64,000 nt of DNA from Megaleporinus macrocephalus (lineage: Eukaryota; Chordata; Actinopteri; Characiformes; Anostomidae): the NCBI GenBank assembly GCA_021613375.1, contig CM038704.1, forward strand, positions 35,295,488 to 35,359,487. The letters are read 5' to 3'. Made by a program: the position numbers and the translations under genes. Positions within the stretch are counted from its first letter, which is position 1, and each line of letters begins with the position of its first letter. Below the pieces are notes generated by a model. That model did not search any database. It was not told the origin of the DNA and saw nothing but the letters and a program-made list of their open reading frames with translations. Below are positions 36,396-53,255 of this stretch, piece after piece.

Positions 36396-37020
36396 CACTG
36401 TAATGTAGGACGTATCACTGTAATGTAGGACGTATCACTGTAATGTAGGATGTATCACTGTAATGTAGGACGTGTCACTGTAATGTAGGACATATCACTG
36501 TAATGTAGGATGTATCACTGTAATGTAGGACATGTCACTGTAATGTAGGATGTATCACTGTAATGTAGGACGTGTCACTGTAATGTAGGACATATCACTG
36601 TAATGTAGGACGTGTCACTGTAATGTAGGACGTGTCACTGTAATGTAGGACATATCACTGTAATGTAGGACGTGTCACTGTAATGTAGGACGTGTCACTG
36701 CAATGTAGGACGTATCACTGTAATGTAGGACGTATCACTGTAATGTAGGACATATCACTGTAATGTAGGACGTGTCACTGTAATGTAGGACATATCACTA
36801 ATGTAGGACGTATCACTGTAATGTAGGACGTATCACTGTAATGTAGGACATATCAATGTAATGTAGGACGTGTCACTGTAATGTAGGACGTATCACTGTA
36901 ATGTAGGACATATCACTGTAATGTAGGACGTGTCACTGTAATGTAGGACGTATCACTGTAATGTAGGACATGTCACTGTAATGTAGGATGTATCACTGTA
37001 ATGTAGGACATGTCACTGTA
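36396..37020. repeat. Minisatellite, about 31 copies of a 20-bp unit
   Basis: The unit is CACTGTAATGTAGGAYRTRT. Copies differ almost only at the two variable dinucleotides (CGTAT, CGTGT, CATAT, CATGT, TGTAT). One copy near 36799 has lost 2 bp. The array begins about 150 bp after the protease poly(A) signal and abuts a truncated L2 at 37021. Confidence 0.97.
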
Positions 37021-39480
37021 ACCGAATTAAACACAAACTTAGAAAATCTCAATCAGTTTGTTTAAATAACTTGCTGAAACAGCTGAAACAGCACGAAATG
37101 TGGTTATAGAAGAAAGACTAGGAACATTTTGTCCACTCCAGCAGACAGAACTAGAAAAACTTATCTCTTCCTCAAATTCTGCTACATGCACACTCGATAT
37201 GATTCCAACAAGCCTATTGAAACAAGTATTACCAGCTATTATTAAACCTATCTTAACTATCATCAACTCTTCTCTTAGTCTGGGTCATGTAACCAAGTCA
37301 TTTAAATTAGCTGTGATAAAACCCTTGATAAAGAAGCCAAATCTTGACCCCAGAGAACTGTCCAGTTATAGACCCATTTCCAATTTACCATTTATCTATT
37401 TATAGATTTTAGAAAAGGCTGTAGCTTGACAACTCTGTTCTCTTCTACATAAGAACAACATATATGAAAAATTCCAATCTTGTTTCAGGCCACACCACAG
37501 CACAGAGACAGCTTTGGTTAAGATAACAAATGATCTTATCTCTGCTGGTACTACTAGATCTAAGTGCAGCTTTTGACACTATAGATCACACTATTCTCTT
37601 GGATAGACTAGAAAATATAGTTGGAATCACAGGAACAGCGTTATCCTGGTTCACATCTTATCTTAGTGATCGCTTTCAGTTTGTAAAGATAAATAATGTA
37701 TCGTCTAATTATACAAAAGTGAAATATGGAGTTCCACAAGGTTCTGTTTTAGGTCCTCTGTTATTTACACTATATATGCTACCATTAGGCTCAGTTATAA
37801 ATAGACATGGAATTAGTTTCCACTGTTATGCCGATGATACACAATGGAACATATCAGCCAAACCAGATGATAAATCCAGATTAAAGAAGATAGAAGATTG
37901 TGTAAGAGATGTTAGACTTTGGATGTGCAGAACTTCCTTCTTTTAAATCCTGAAAAAACGGAAGTTCTCCTCCTCGGCCCAAAGGCTGCTCGGATTAAAT
38001 CTCTCTAAGATTTAATGTTAAATCTTGCTGACTTCTCTGTAGTTCCTGTTCAGTAGCCAAAAATCTTGGTGTAACAATTGACTCAGATCTGACATTTAAT
38101 CAACACATAGGTAATATTACAAGAACAGCGTTTCTTCACCTGCGAAACATTTCAAAGTTATGAAATGATCTATGTCTGATGCTGAAAAGTTAGTGCATGC
38201 CTTTATAACCTCAAGGCTCAAAGATTACTGTAATGCATTATTGTAAGGATGCTCCAGCAGGAACCTGAATAAACTTCAGTTAGTTCAGAACGCTGCAGCT
38301 AGAGTACTAACTTAAACCAGGAAATTCAATCACATCAGTCCAGTTTTATCAGCACTACACTGGCTTCCTGTTAAATTCTGTATCGACTATAAAATTCTTT
38401 TACTGACGTATAAAGCCCTGCACGGTCTTGCACCGGAGTACCTGCAAGATCTAATTTCCTATTATGAACCGCCACGTTCACTCAGATCACAGGATGCCAG
38501 TTTTCTGATAGTTCCAAAAATTCAGAAGACTTCAATGGGGGGGAGAGCTTTTTCCTACAAAGCCCCCAAACTGTGGAATAATCTCCCAGTTAATGTTCGG
38601 GACTCTGACACAGTCTCAATTTTTAAGTCTAGACTGAAAACATACTTGTTTAGTTTAGCTTTTGGTAATTAATCTTCTCTTTAAGATAAAGTCAGGAGAT
38701 CTGGGGGTTCATGGACACAGAAGTTTATGGTAAAGCGAGATGTTGGTGCTGTTGTTGTTACACCACTTCACGCGATCACACAGGTTTGTTGACGGTGGAG
38801 TGGGGGGATCCCAGTGTCTCAGGGTGCTCTCATGTCCATGTTACCTTCTGGTTCTCTCCTTTTAGTTTAGGCTGTTATAGTTAGATCTGCCGGAGTCACC
38901 AACCACACTCTAAAATTCTGAAAATTCATATTCTCTACAGTCTTACTCCTGAGCCCAACTAACTCTCTCTCTTTACTCTTCCTGAGGTAATGACTGTCCC
39001 CCCGCCTGTTGAACGCTGCTGAAGGACTGATCATCAGGGCCATCACTCCACCATCACCAGCCAGCTCACCTGTCCATTTACTGCTACACCCTCAGTTACA
39101 TCACTGTGCCATCCAGATGTACCAGCATTGAGATAGGATGGGACTGTTTCAGCTCACGCCCACTTTACATAAAGACTCAGTCATAGACTGCCTCAGTCTT
39201 ACACTGCCTCTATCTGTGCAGCTTCTATAGCTTTGCTATCCAGATTTCAAACAGAGGCTCATTTCTTTGGTGTTTTTATTTTAAACTGTAAATACTGTTT
39301 GACCACAGGAGGATGGGTCTCCCCTTGTGAGTCTGGTTCCTCCCAAGGTTTCTTCCTCCAGTCTGAGGGAGTTTTTCCTTGCCACTGTTGCACTTGTCTG
39401 TATGCACGTTTTTGTGTTTTCTTGGTGTCAAAGTGATGGTTGTGTTGGAAGAAATCGACAAACTCAAGGGCGGACATGAG
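37021..39480 (+). mobile_element. CR1/L2-clade LINE, 5'-truncated, broken frames
   Basis: RT pieces read ELSSYRPISNLPF (about 37358), [20 protein letters not shown] (about 37545-37604), [20 protein letters not shown] (about 37731-37790) and CYADDTQ (about 37826), so the catalytic ADD is preserved in a 138-codon frame. The finger region is joined to the palm through a short deletion at about 37535, with frameshifts on either side. The C-terminal region (ITSRLDYCN-type, about 38200) and a long 3' UTR follow to near 39480. The endonuclease domain is absent. This copy cannot encode a complete protein. Confidence 0.9.
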
Positions 39481-39769
39481 GACATGAGGAGATGACACAA
39501 AGGAAGGGGCTACTAAGTACTATGCCTGTCCCTTTAATTTATGGATCCAGACAGCTGAGAGTGAGAGAGCTGGCTAGGGAAGACAGCAAAGGAAACAGCA
39601 TTTCAGCATTTCAAATTCCTGTAAAGGAAATTAACGTGTAAATGTGTCTCATGCTCTAGACAAGTGGATTTCTGTAGATGAAGCATACAGTTATTATACA
39701 AACCATTGTGTGGATATGCAGCTCTAACCCCTTAACAAAATATATATTCTTTAAAACTGAATTTTAAAT
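39481..39769. other. Nothing recognised
   Basis: A short spacer between the L2 3' region and duplicon B. Confidence 0.4.
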
Positions 39770-40114
39770 ATTTCTTAAAGAAATGCTTTTACTCTTTTAC
39801 TTTATCTACATTTAGGAGATACCAAATATACTGTTATTGTAGTAAAAAAAATTAAGTACTTTTACTTAAATAAGGGACTTGTGTACTTCTGCCACCAGAT
39901 GCACAGATTAAAGCATGTATCAGAGAGCTCCTATAGCATCCATGCAGTAAGAAATTCATTTTTTATTATTTCAGCATCATTTGTCGCACTTGGTAGCAGT
40001 TTACTCGTTCACTAGCAGCTGAAAGACACACTGAAGTATACTGAATTGAACTGAATTGTTAACTAATAGAAAGAGAGAGGAAGTAGTGAAAGCTCCTCCT
40101 TCTCCTCAACTTCA

Positions 40115-44321
<4,207 letters not shown>

Positions 44322-44354
44322 TTTCCCGTTGCTGTGTCGCTGGAGCCTCCTTAC

Positions 44355-44403
44355 TGTGTGTGTGTGTGTGTGTGTACGTGTATGTGTGTGTGTGTGTGAG
44401 TGT
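44355..44403. repeat. (TG)n microsatellite upstream of cbx4-like exon 1 (copy B)
   Basis: It is an interrupted TG run at the position where copy A has its compound microsatellite. Confidence 0.9.
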
Positions 44404-44420
44404 GTAACCGAGTGAGTGAA

Positions 44421-45697
44421 TCCAAGAATGTTTACATAATTCTAAATTATGGTGTACTTTATAAAAAGTTTAGAAAAGATTCAGAGAACATGAACTTCAT
44501 ATCAGCACATATAATATGTCAGGCTGATTGACCCATTATGACTCTAGCTAGCTTTGGGTATCTTTGTGATCTGGCTTCCCGCCAGCTTATTATTTTCCAT
44601 TTCTCTTTAAGCGGTGCAGCCGTTAAACTATAAAAGAACACAGAAATAACTGATACATAATTTATGAGGGAATAGAAAATTTAAATAATAAACTGGCGGG
44701 AAGTTTCAGCGTCAGCCTTGTTGGTAATGTTAGTGAAAAGGAAGCTAACTTGATGAGATGAGAGCAGTGAGATGCATTTTGTGCAACACACTTTAAAACA
44801 ATTACCTTAAGGAAGGATTTTTCAAACTTAACATTTGTCCCATAGGCTTCTGGCATCATTTAACTTCTCCAAGGTTAACGCCCTGGCCAAACTGCTGTTG
44901 GCCGTGTGCCAGTCATGAGGAAACTCCTCTAGCATGTTCTTAACATACTGCTTCAATTGTGTAATTCACTTAACACTGTTATATATAAAAATAGGTGGCC
45001 ATTATCCTTTAACTTCAATTTAGGTCAGGTAGTCTTTAGTTTGAGTTAAATTTGCTAAAGAGGACCGGGTCTAACAGTGATATATTAATTGAATTACTTG
45101 AAGGTGGAGTTTACTTTGTAAGTAGGTTGATTTCTTTGGAAATGGATGGATTTCAGTAGGGAAATATGCTCTTGTGATGAAGAGAAAGAATGTGGAAGGT
45201 AGAGGTGCAGCCTTCAAGAGCAGTCGGAAGTCAGGTCTGAGGTAAGTACTGGGATAAAAAAGCTTTCTGAATCAATGATGGATAATTTTGTCGGTTCTTG
45301 TACTTGTGACTGTTTGACAATAAAGATCATTTCAATAAAGATCATTTCAAAAGTGCTTGAATCTGAAAATAAAATTTCAATTCAAATGTGTCTTTTTTCT
45401 TTTTTGTATATGATGACATGATTCCTGATTTGAAAATGTATGTTAGGTCAGTGTCCTGTTCGACCTAACATTGTTAAGTACAATTAGAAATAAAATTGAT
45501 TTGAGTACAATAGTGTTAAATTGTTCGTTTTTGTTGCTTATTGACAGTTGTACTGATAAATTATGTAAAAGACGTGTATCAAAATTGTAACGTTTTCTGA
45601 CTTAATCCAAGAATGTTTACATAAAACTAAATCACTGTGTACTTCATAAAAAACATGCAGTGTATTTGGAATACTCAAAGTTTAGAACATATTAAAA

Positions 45698-45700
<3 letters not shown>
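44421..45700. repeat. Local duplication in the B flank, about 1.2 kb apart
   Basis: ATCCAAGAATGTTTACATAA occurs at about 44421 and 45606, each followed by an ACTAAAT/TCTAAAT stretch, GTGTACTT and TTAGAA blocks. Between them the duplicon B tail (to 44780) and about 700 bp of unrecognised sequence intervene. Confidence 0.6.

Positions 45701-45751
<51 letters not shown>
45699..45751. repeat. (TG)26 microsatellite
   Basis: An uninterrupted TG run of about 53 bp. Confidence 0.97.
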
Positions 45752-45754
<3 letters not shown>

Positions 45755-45974
45755 GCATCCTGATCAGATATAGTTCTTCTCAAATCTCCATTTTTGCTGT
45801 AATGCCTTTACCGGGTATTTTATGTTCATAATGCACTGTTTCTGGTGTGTCAGGTTCTGGAATAAAGCAACACTATTTGAGCACTGAGCATCTGTGATGG
45901 CAGTTTGCTATCAGACTCTGATCACATTTCCTTCATTCATGATGCTTCATAGAAGCACATTTGTCATGTTTTTT

Positions 45975-47690
45975 TTAAAAAGGGGTTAAAGAGCCCAGAT
46001 TTGTTTTTTAATTTTTGGTTGGAGGAACCAAATAATATGACCTCGGTTTTGGCAACATTAAGTTGAAGAAAACTATCATCAAATTCTTAATGTCCACAAT
46101 ACACTCATGAAGTCTATCCAGGGAGGAATGATTTCCTAAATTCAGACGTAAGTATAGCTGCAAATCATCTGCATAACAATAAAATTAAATGTTATGTTCC
46201 CGAATGATTTTGCCAAGGGGGAGCAGATATAACGAAAAAAGGACCAGGCCTAAAACAGACCCTTGTGGAACCCCAGAGGTCATGGTGGCAGAGGCAGAGA
46301 AGTATTCACCAATATTAACAGAAAAGGTTTTTGTTTAATATAAGAACAAAACCTTTAAGAGCCAAACCCTTGAGTCCAACACAGTTTTCCAGACACTCAA
46401 TGAGTAAATCATGAGCCACAGTATCAAATGCTGCGCTCAAGTTCACTAAAACAAGGACGGAACAATCACCAAAATCAGCATTATGTAAAAGGTCATTAGT
46501 AACTTTTAAAAGAGTATACTCAGTACTGTGAAATGCCCTAAAGCCTGATTCAAAGATCTCATAAACTTTGTTGGTGTCCAGAAGACTCTAGAACCTTTGC
46601 CAAAAGGGGCAGTTTTGATATGGGCCAGTAGTTACTTAAAACCCCTGTATCTAGATTATGCTTCTTTAAGAGTGGCTGAACTACTGCATGCTTAAAACAT
46701 GCAGGAACTATGCCAGAGAATAAACTTGTATTTATGATTGACAAAACATCAAGGCCAATTGTATCAATCAATCAACTGGTTCAAATTCACAAACATTGGG
46801 ATACCCAGCTGATAGACAGAACTAGACTATAAATTAGCTCTAATATTTTCAATCTTAGCCAAGAAAAAATCCTTCAGAAGAAATGCTTCAGGACCGTGAT
46901 GTTAAACAGGATTTAGTTTTTTTGTGTGTTTTTTTGAGCTGACTTCTAAAAAAATAATTTGCAGTTTAAATAACAGTTTTCTGAAATCTAAGCAAACATG
47001 ATTTAAGAATCTCATAAGACACTAAAAGCCTGTCCTTTTTCCATTTGCGCTCAGTTGTCCTGCATTTTCTTAGCAGTCCTAATGGAATTATTCAGCCATC
47101 ATATCAGTCTTTCTCATTCTGAGAGGGGTAACCACATCTAGTGCAATAGCACAGGAACATTGAAAAGAAGCAGTTAGGTCATCAATATCCATGTGAGAAA
47201 CAGTGGAAGAAAGCAGCTATAAGCAGCTGAAAATTGATCGGCTGCAGTGGGGCTAAACTTCCTAGAACAAAGTTCTGGAGCTCTGATTGGCTGTGAACAG
47301 TGAATTAAACATAACAGGCATATGATCTGAAAATGCTGATTCTACAATTTTAATATCGCTAACATGAAAACCATGAGATAAAACAAGATCAAGAGTATAG
47401 CCGTGCTCATTAGTAGGGCCATTTACACATTCAGTAAAATAGAGAGTCCAATAAAACAATAAATTCACTGGCCATGGGCCTATTAGGGCAGCATATATGG
47501 ATATTTAAATATATATTTAGACAACGACTGAGGATGACAAGTCAGGAAACTCTTTAATAAAGTCTTTATTTGCTTTAGATGGCCTGTAGATGAGGACGCA
47601 GAGCACTGGGACTACAGAGTCAACTTTGAAAATAAGTGACTCGAAGCTGGTATACACCTCACTAGTAAGAGCAGTGCATTTGAATCTATT
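45975..47690 (-). mobile_element. CR1/L2-clade LINE fragment, antisense, decayed
   Basis: Read on the minus strand, the endonuclease end comes first: YRPSKANKDFIKEFPDL (about 47590), then GYTLDLVLSHGFHVSDIKI and FSDHMPV (about 47400-47300). RT follows with GVLSNYWPISKLPLLAKVLE (about 46590-46660), LVNLSAAFDTV (about 46430), [10 protein letters not shown] (about 46270) and FYCYADDLQLYL (about 46180). Stops and frameshifts break it throughout. It belongs to a different subfamily from the two plus-strand L2 copies, judging by residue differences around the RT motifs. Confidence 0.85.
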
Positions 47691-47710
47691 TCTAAAAATG
47701 ACTGCAAACC

Positions 47711-47905
47711 AGTGTTAATTTTGACAACAAATTTTGATTTAGTCTTAGTCTTAGTCTTTTGACTAAAATGTCACTTAGTTTTAGTCATAATTTAGTCATC
47801 TGAATAGTTTTTAGTTTTAGTCTAGTTTTAGTCGACTAATTATCATAAGAATATAGTCGACTAAATCTACAGTTGATTCAGTCGACTAAAATATAAAGGG
47901 TGTAA
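47711..47905. repeat. hAT-type repeat end, TTTTAGTC-rich
   Basis: CAGTGTTAATTTTGACAACA is a typical hAT terminal sequence. It is followed by a dense series of TTAGTCTTAGTC, TTTTAGTC and TAGTCGACTAAA blocks. I see no matching right end. Confidence 0.55.
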
Positions 47906-48139
47906 AATGTAATGCTTTTTTTCAGTTCCCTTCAATTATTTAAATAATTATATATACTTACATGAAATTAAACATTTATTAGCCAGTTATGGAATATTGT
48001 TCATGTTTGAAAGACCAATACACATACAAACAGATTTAACAAACAACATCTGAGGTCTTTCTTAACTGCAGAGTGAATAATAGACAACTGTTATTTTATC
48101 CTTGTATCACCTTTTTATTTATCTCTTATTTATTTAATA

Positions 48140-48260
48140 AGTGTTACTAGTGCTGTCGATCTAATTAAATTACATGCTCTGTGATTAACTAATCTACATT
48201 ACTTGCAATTATCATTTTTTATTATGAAAATATTTTTAATTGTGTACATCAAACAAATTT
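48140..48260. repeat. Second hAT-like repeat relic
   Basis: AGTGCTGTCGATCTAATTAA followed by CTGTGATTAACTAATC resembles a common fish hAT-type terminal region. The remainder up to 48690 shows no gene. Confidence 0.4.
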
Positions 48261-48689
48261 TAGCATAACAGTAAATCGATGAATGAAAAACTGCCACATC
48301 TCCAGATCACAGTGTTCCCTAGAGACACACACACACTGCACATTTCGTGCATTGATAAATTGTAAAAAAAACCCTAGCTAATCTGTTTCGTGCACTTTCT
48401 AGTGTGTACGGAGAGATTTGGGACATGATCATCAAACGCAGACGGTTGGAGTTAGCTAGCTAGTTTCCCGACTAAAATAAAGGATTTATTTGAAACTGAC
48501 CAAGGCCATTTTCACTGTAGAGACATGTTTGCATGTAGACCATGGTGTGTTCTCAAGAGGTCGTACGTTTTGGAAATCAACGCCTCCTTTCCTGTGAGCA
48601 GGCACTCTCTGTTTCACAGAGTGGATCATGAGACATCGCCGATTCCCATTGAGAGGCATTGAAGGTAAACTAGGGTAAACGGGCACCTG

Positions 48690-51600
48690 TGCAGCTTCCA
48701 AAGCTTTGCTATCCAGATTTCAAACAGAGACTCCTTTTCTTGATATTTAGTTTATTAAACTGTAAATACTGTTTGACCAGAGGAGGATGGGTCTCCCCTT
48801 GTGAGTCAGGTTCCGAATTAAATGCAACTCGAACAGCTTAACCTAATTAATATTAAAATATCAGACCCATTGTCTAGCTGCAGCATCTCTGAACTAAAGT
48901 TTGGTTTGTTTAATATAAGATCACTCAACTCTAAGGCTCTCATTGTAAATGATACAATAATGTACCAAAAATTTATGTATTGTCTCACAGAAACATGGGT
49001 TAAACCTGAGAAATATTTGGCATTAAATGAGGCCACTCCTGTAGGTTATAAGTATATACACAGCCCTAGACTGTCCAGTCAAGGAGGGGGTATATGTGTC
49101 ATTTATAAAAATTCATTTGACATCAATCAGAAATACAGCCTCAGTTTCAATTACTTTGAATTTCTTTGCATAAACATCACCAATCCAAACACTAACAGAA
49201 GTGTACTCACCCTAATCAGTATTTATAGACCATCAGCACCTTATTCTGAATTTTTATGTATATCACGCTACTGCATAAAAACGTTTAATAACGCCAAATA
49301 CAGCTCAACACTTTGTTGAAATCCTTCCGGATTTATCAAACATAGCTTTTCCTTCATCAGACCTAACAGAGCTAGACAGACTAACAGACTGCATAAAAAA
49401 TATGTTCGCTCTGTGGTACAACAATGAAATACGCACCTTGGCGAGTGACCAGGCTGGAAGTATTTCACTTACCAAAAAACAGGCAGGAACTGAACCTCAA
49501 ATACCCGCCCATTATAGCAGCAATGATTTCTTGAACTTTTTCAAAAATAGAATTGAGAATATTACACAAAAGGTTCAGCTGATACCAGTAACCTATCCAT
49601 CATCTGGTTTGGCTGATACAACTGAAAATGTGATTTTAGAGGAAAGACTAGAAACATTATGCCCACTTCAGCAGTCAGAACTAGAAAAATGTATCTTTTC
49701 TTCAAATTCTGCTACATGCACACGTGATATGATTCCAACAAACCTATTAAAACAAGTATTACCAGCTATTATTAAACCTATCTTAACTATCATTAACTCT
49801 TCTCTTAGTCTGGGTCATGTACCCAAGTCATTTAAATTAGCTGTGATAAAACTTTTGATGAAGAAGCCAAATCTTGACTCCAGCGAACTATCAAGCTATA
49901 GACCGCTTTTCAACTTGCCATTTATCTCTAAGATTTTATAAAAGCTGTAGCTCAAAAACTCCTATTTACATAAGAACAACATATATGAAAAAATCTAATC
50001 TGGTTTTAGGCCCCACCACAGTACAAAGACAGCTTTAGTTAAGATAACAAATGATCTTCTTCTTGCCTCTGATCAGGGCCACGTATCTCTACTGGTGCTA
50101 CTAGATCTAAGTGCAGCTTTTGACACTACAGATCCAGTCATTCCCTTAGACAGATTAGAAAATATGGTTTGAATCACAGGAACAGCGCTATCCTGGTTTA
50201 CATCCTACCTCACTGACTGGTTCTAGTTTGTAAAGATAAATAATGTATCTTCTAATTATACAAGATTGAAATGGAGTTCCACAAGGTTCTGTTTAAGGTC
50301 CTCTATTATTCACATTATACATGTTGCCATTAGGCTCAGTTATAATCAGACACTGAATCAGTTTTCAATGCTATGCTGATAATACACAGCTGTACATATC
50401 AGCCAAACCAGATGACAAATCCAGATTAAATAAAATAGAAGATTGTGTAAAAGACACTTAATGCTGCAAAACTTCCTTCTTTTGAACCCAGATAAAAAGT
50501 TATCTTTCTCGGTCCTAAGGCTGCTCGGACTAAACAGATTTAATGTTAAACCTCACTGACTTCTCTGTAGTACCTGTTCAGTAGCCAAAAATCTTGGTGT
50601 CACAATTGACTCAGATCTGACATTTAATCAACACATAGGTAATATTACAAGGACATCGTTTCTTCACCTGCAAAACATTTCTAAGTTAAGAAATGCATTA
50701 TCTATGTTTGATGCTGAAAAGTTAGTGCATGCCTTTATAACCTCAAGGCTAGATTACTGCAATGCATTGTTGTCAGGATGCTCCAGCAGGAACCTGAATA
50801 AACTTCAGTTAATTCAGAACGCTGCAGCTACAGTACTTACTAAAACCAGAACATTCGATCACATCAGTCCAGTTTTATCAGCACTACACTGGCTTTCTGT
50901 TAAATTCTGTATCGATTATAAAAGTCTCTTACTGACGCATAAAGCCCTGCATGGTCTCGCACCGAAGTACCTGCAAAATCTTATTTCCTATTATGAGCCA
51001 CCGGGTTTACTCAGATCACAGGATGCTGGTTTGCTATTGGTCCCTAAAATTCAGCAGATCCAGAGTATGGTAAACTGAGAAGCTGGAGGTGTTGTTCAAC
51101 CAGTTCATGCAATTACACAAGTTGGTTGTTGTGGAGTGGGGGGAACACAGTGTCTCAGGGTACTTTCACGTCTATTTCTGTTTTTCTCATTTTAGGTCAT
51201 GCTGTTTATAATTAGATCTGCCAGAGTCGCCAGCTACACACTGAAATGCTTCACATCCTCTATACTAACCCAAACCAGAACTAAATTTGTTTCTTTACTC
51301 TTTCTGAGACAATGACCGCCCTCCTGTCCTGCCAAATACTGTTGGAGGACCAACCATCAGGGCCTCCTCATAACCGAGCACCAATCAGTTCTCCTCTTTA
51401 TCTGTGCCATCTTTTACACCCTTAACAACATTACTGTATTATCCAGATGTACCACCTGTGCAGCTTCTCTCCTTTTAGTTCATTCTGTTTAAATCAGATG
51501 CGCCAGAGTCGCCGGCTACACTCTGGAACGCTTCTCAGCCTCTATATTAATCCAAAAAAAAAGTTTCTCTCTTTTCTCTTTCTGAGGTAATAACCACCCA

Positions 51601-52019
51601 CCTGTCCCACAGAATACTGCTAGAGGACTGACCACCAGGGCCACCCTGTCACCCGGCACCAACCAGTTCTCCTCTCCATTGGTGCCATTTGCTCCATCCT
51701 TGACTGCATCGCTGTATCATCCACCTGATGTGCCACATGTGTAGTTTCTAAAGCTTTTCCCTTCAGATGCAGCTTTAGTTTAATACACTGTAAAATACTG
51801 TTTGACCAGAGGAGGATGGGTCTCCCCTTGTGAATATGGTTCCTCCCAAGGTTTCTTCCTCCAGTTGAGAGAGTTTTTCCTCACCACCGTCACCTCTGGC
51901 TTGCTCACAGGCAATAAAGTGTTGTGACTTCATGTTTTCATGTTTTCAAACTCTTGTAAAGCTGCTTTGTGACAACATTGTTGTAAAAAGAGGTGCTATA
52001 TAAATAAACTTGACTTGTC
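48690..52019 (+). mobile_element. CR1/L2-clade LINE, with endonuclease, RT and 3' end
   Basis: The endonuclease N-terminal half is open at 48822-49280 (LFNIRSLNSKALIVNDTI, then LTETWV and ISIYRPSAP). It then skips to the linker and RT: SSYRPLFNLPFI (about 49890), [11 protein letters not shown] (about 50099), a broken ADN at 50372 and TSRLDYCNALLSGCSSRNL (about 50730-50790). The 3' UTR ends in GCTATATAAATAAACTTGAC, the usual tail of this group. The endonuclease C-terminal half is deleted. The 5' side (48690-48815) is 3' UTR sequence of the same family, matching 39215-39345, so a second insertion or tandem arrangement is likely. Confidence 0.88.
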
Positions 52020-52200
52020 AGGAGCCTAGCGGTAGCATTTTGGAGTTGAAGATGTGGACAGTGAGGACTTACTGAGTCCCTTATAGAGAGAATTACATTA
52101 ATCAAGGTGCACAGCATCTCCAGATCATGAAATGAGAGGACTAGCTTTACTTAAAAATACACCTCAGCTGATAAAAACTACTATTTACAAATAGGATTCT
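52020..52200 (-). mobile_element. Short antisense LINE fragment
   Basis: The minus strand reads CNSLYKGLSKSSLST, the DYCNSL block found after the RT domain in CR1/L2-clade LINEs. It directly follows the tail of the plus-strand L2. Confidence 0.5.
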
Positions 52201-52361
52201 TTGTTTGTCTTGATTTGGAGTCTGGCTGTGCATCCAACCATCTTATCTATAAATCGTCGCTGCCCAAAAAGTCAAAAATGTAAGTCAATTGTTGTTATTG
52301 TTATCATTATTGTAGGCTAAATCATCCAAAAAATTTAATATTTAAAATATTACTTTACTTA

Positions 52362-52625
52362 ACAGGGACTCATGGGCTGGAGGTTGGAGATCCAACCTTG
52401 TGGACGGAAGGTTGTCGGTTCGATCCCATGAATCAACAGGACACAACTGAAGTGTCCTTGATCAAGGCACCCAACCCTGACTGCTCCCAGGCGCTGTGGT
52501 AGGGCTGCCCACTGCTCTGAACAAGTGTACTTACTGCCCCCTTGTGTGTCTATTCACTAGTGTGTATGTATATGCGAGTGTTTCACTGCATGGATGGGTT
52601 AAATGCAGAGATCTTGTATTTCTAT
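52362..52625 (+). mobile_element. tRNA-derived SINE
   Basis: A B-box-like GGTTCGATCCC (52417-52427) follows a degraded tRNA-like head. The body carries GTGTCCTTGATCAAGGCACC and GGCTGCCCACTGCTCTGAAC, and the tail GGATGGGTTAAATGCAGAG. These blocks are typical of a widespread fish SINE. The A box is poorly conserved. Confidence 0.75.
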
Positions 52626-52639
52626 CTACTGACTGTAGC

Positions 52640-53055
52640 ATTTTCACCAAACACCTAAACTTTTAAAGTTTTTGATTTGTTGATTTGTGTATGCTAGAAC
52701 AGAACATGAGAGTATTACTTTCTTAGATGTAGACAACACATCATAAATCAGGGCAATGTACCGAGTCCTCAGTAATCTCACTACATTTAACAGACACATT
52801 ATAGAAAAGACTAGACTACATAGGATATAATAGTATTCATAGTATTCTTCAACTTTTTTAATTAACATACTGTGCTTTCAACCAACCACCAGATGAGCCT
52901 GCCTACATTGTGGGATAGAAAAGTAATAAAATGATGGAGCTTATTTGTGCTGTATTGAGATGCAGCATTTGCTGTTCTGTATGAAAATCTGAATAAAATT
53001 CTTTAATATGTAGTTGGGGATTATATGTTTTGGATTTCAAAACAAAAATGTATTG
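52640..53055. other. No gene recognised
   Basis: AT-rich 5' flank of the possible GPCR leader exon. No domain is visible in its short frames. Confidence 0.35.
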
Positions 53056-53087
53056 TTGTTTCCACGTGATGACAGGTGCATTTATGG

Positions 53088-53255
53088 ATTTGCATGGGAG
53101 ACAAAGCTCATGGTGATTGATGTTACAGGACCACAGCAGTGCCCGATGAGGTATCCCAAGGATTTGTTTTAAAGTGATAACCAAACCAAAACGAGCACCT
53201 GTATCTGTGAGGGATGAATGAAGGAACTTAAAGTAGGACGAGAGTAGCTGCATAG
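53088..53255 (+). promoter_or_regulatory. Octamer motif and possible 5' non-coding exon of the GPCR gene
   Basis: ATTTGCAT (53088-53095) is followed by ACAAAG...GATTGATGTTACAGGACC and, at 53255, a donor AG/GTAAGAATCTTTCTC. The same arrangement recurs at 59008-59156, with an identical octamer and a GTAAGAATCTCCTTTCTC donor. The coding exon of the GPCR has an acceptor-like TCTCTGAAG just before its ATG. Together this suggests a leader exon spliced to the coding exon, but it is inferred from two similar sites only. Confidence 0.35.

Noticed and set aside
36396..37020. CRISPR-like array
   Set aside because: The units are contiguous 20-bp tandem repeats without unique spacers, in an animal genome. 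It is a minisatellite.
52362..52450. Functional tRNA gene
   Set aside because: A B box is present, but the A box and cloverleaf are not, and the downstream blocks are those of a SINE body.
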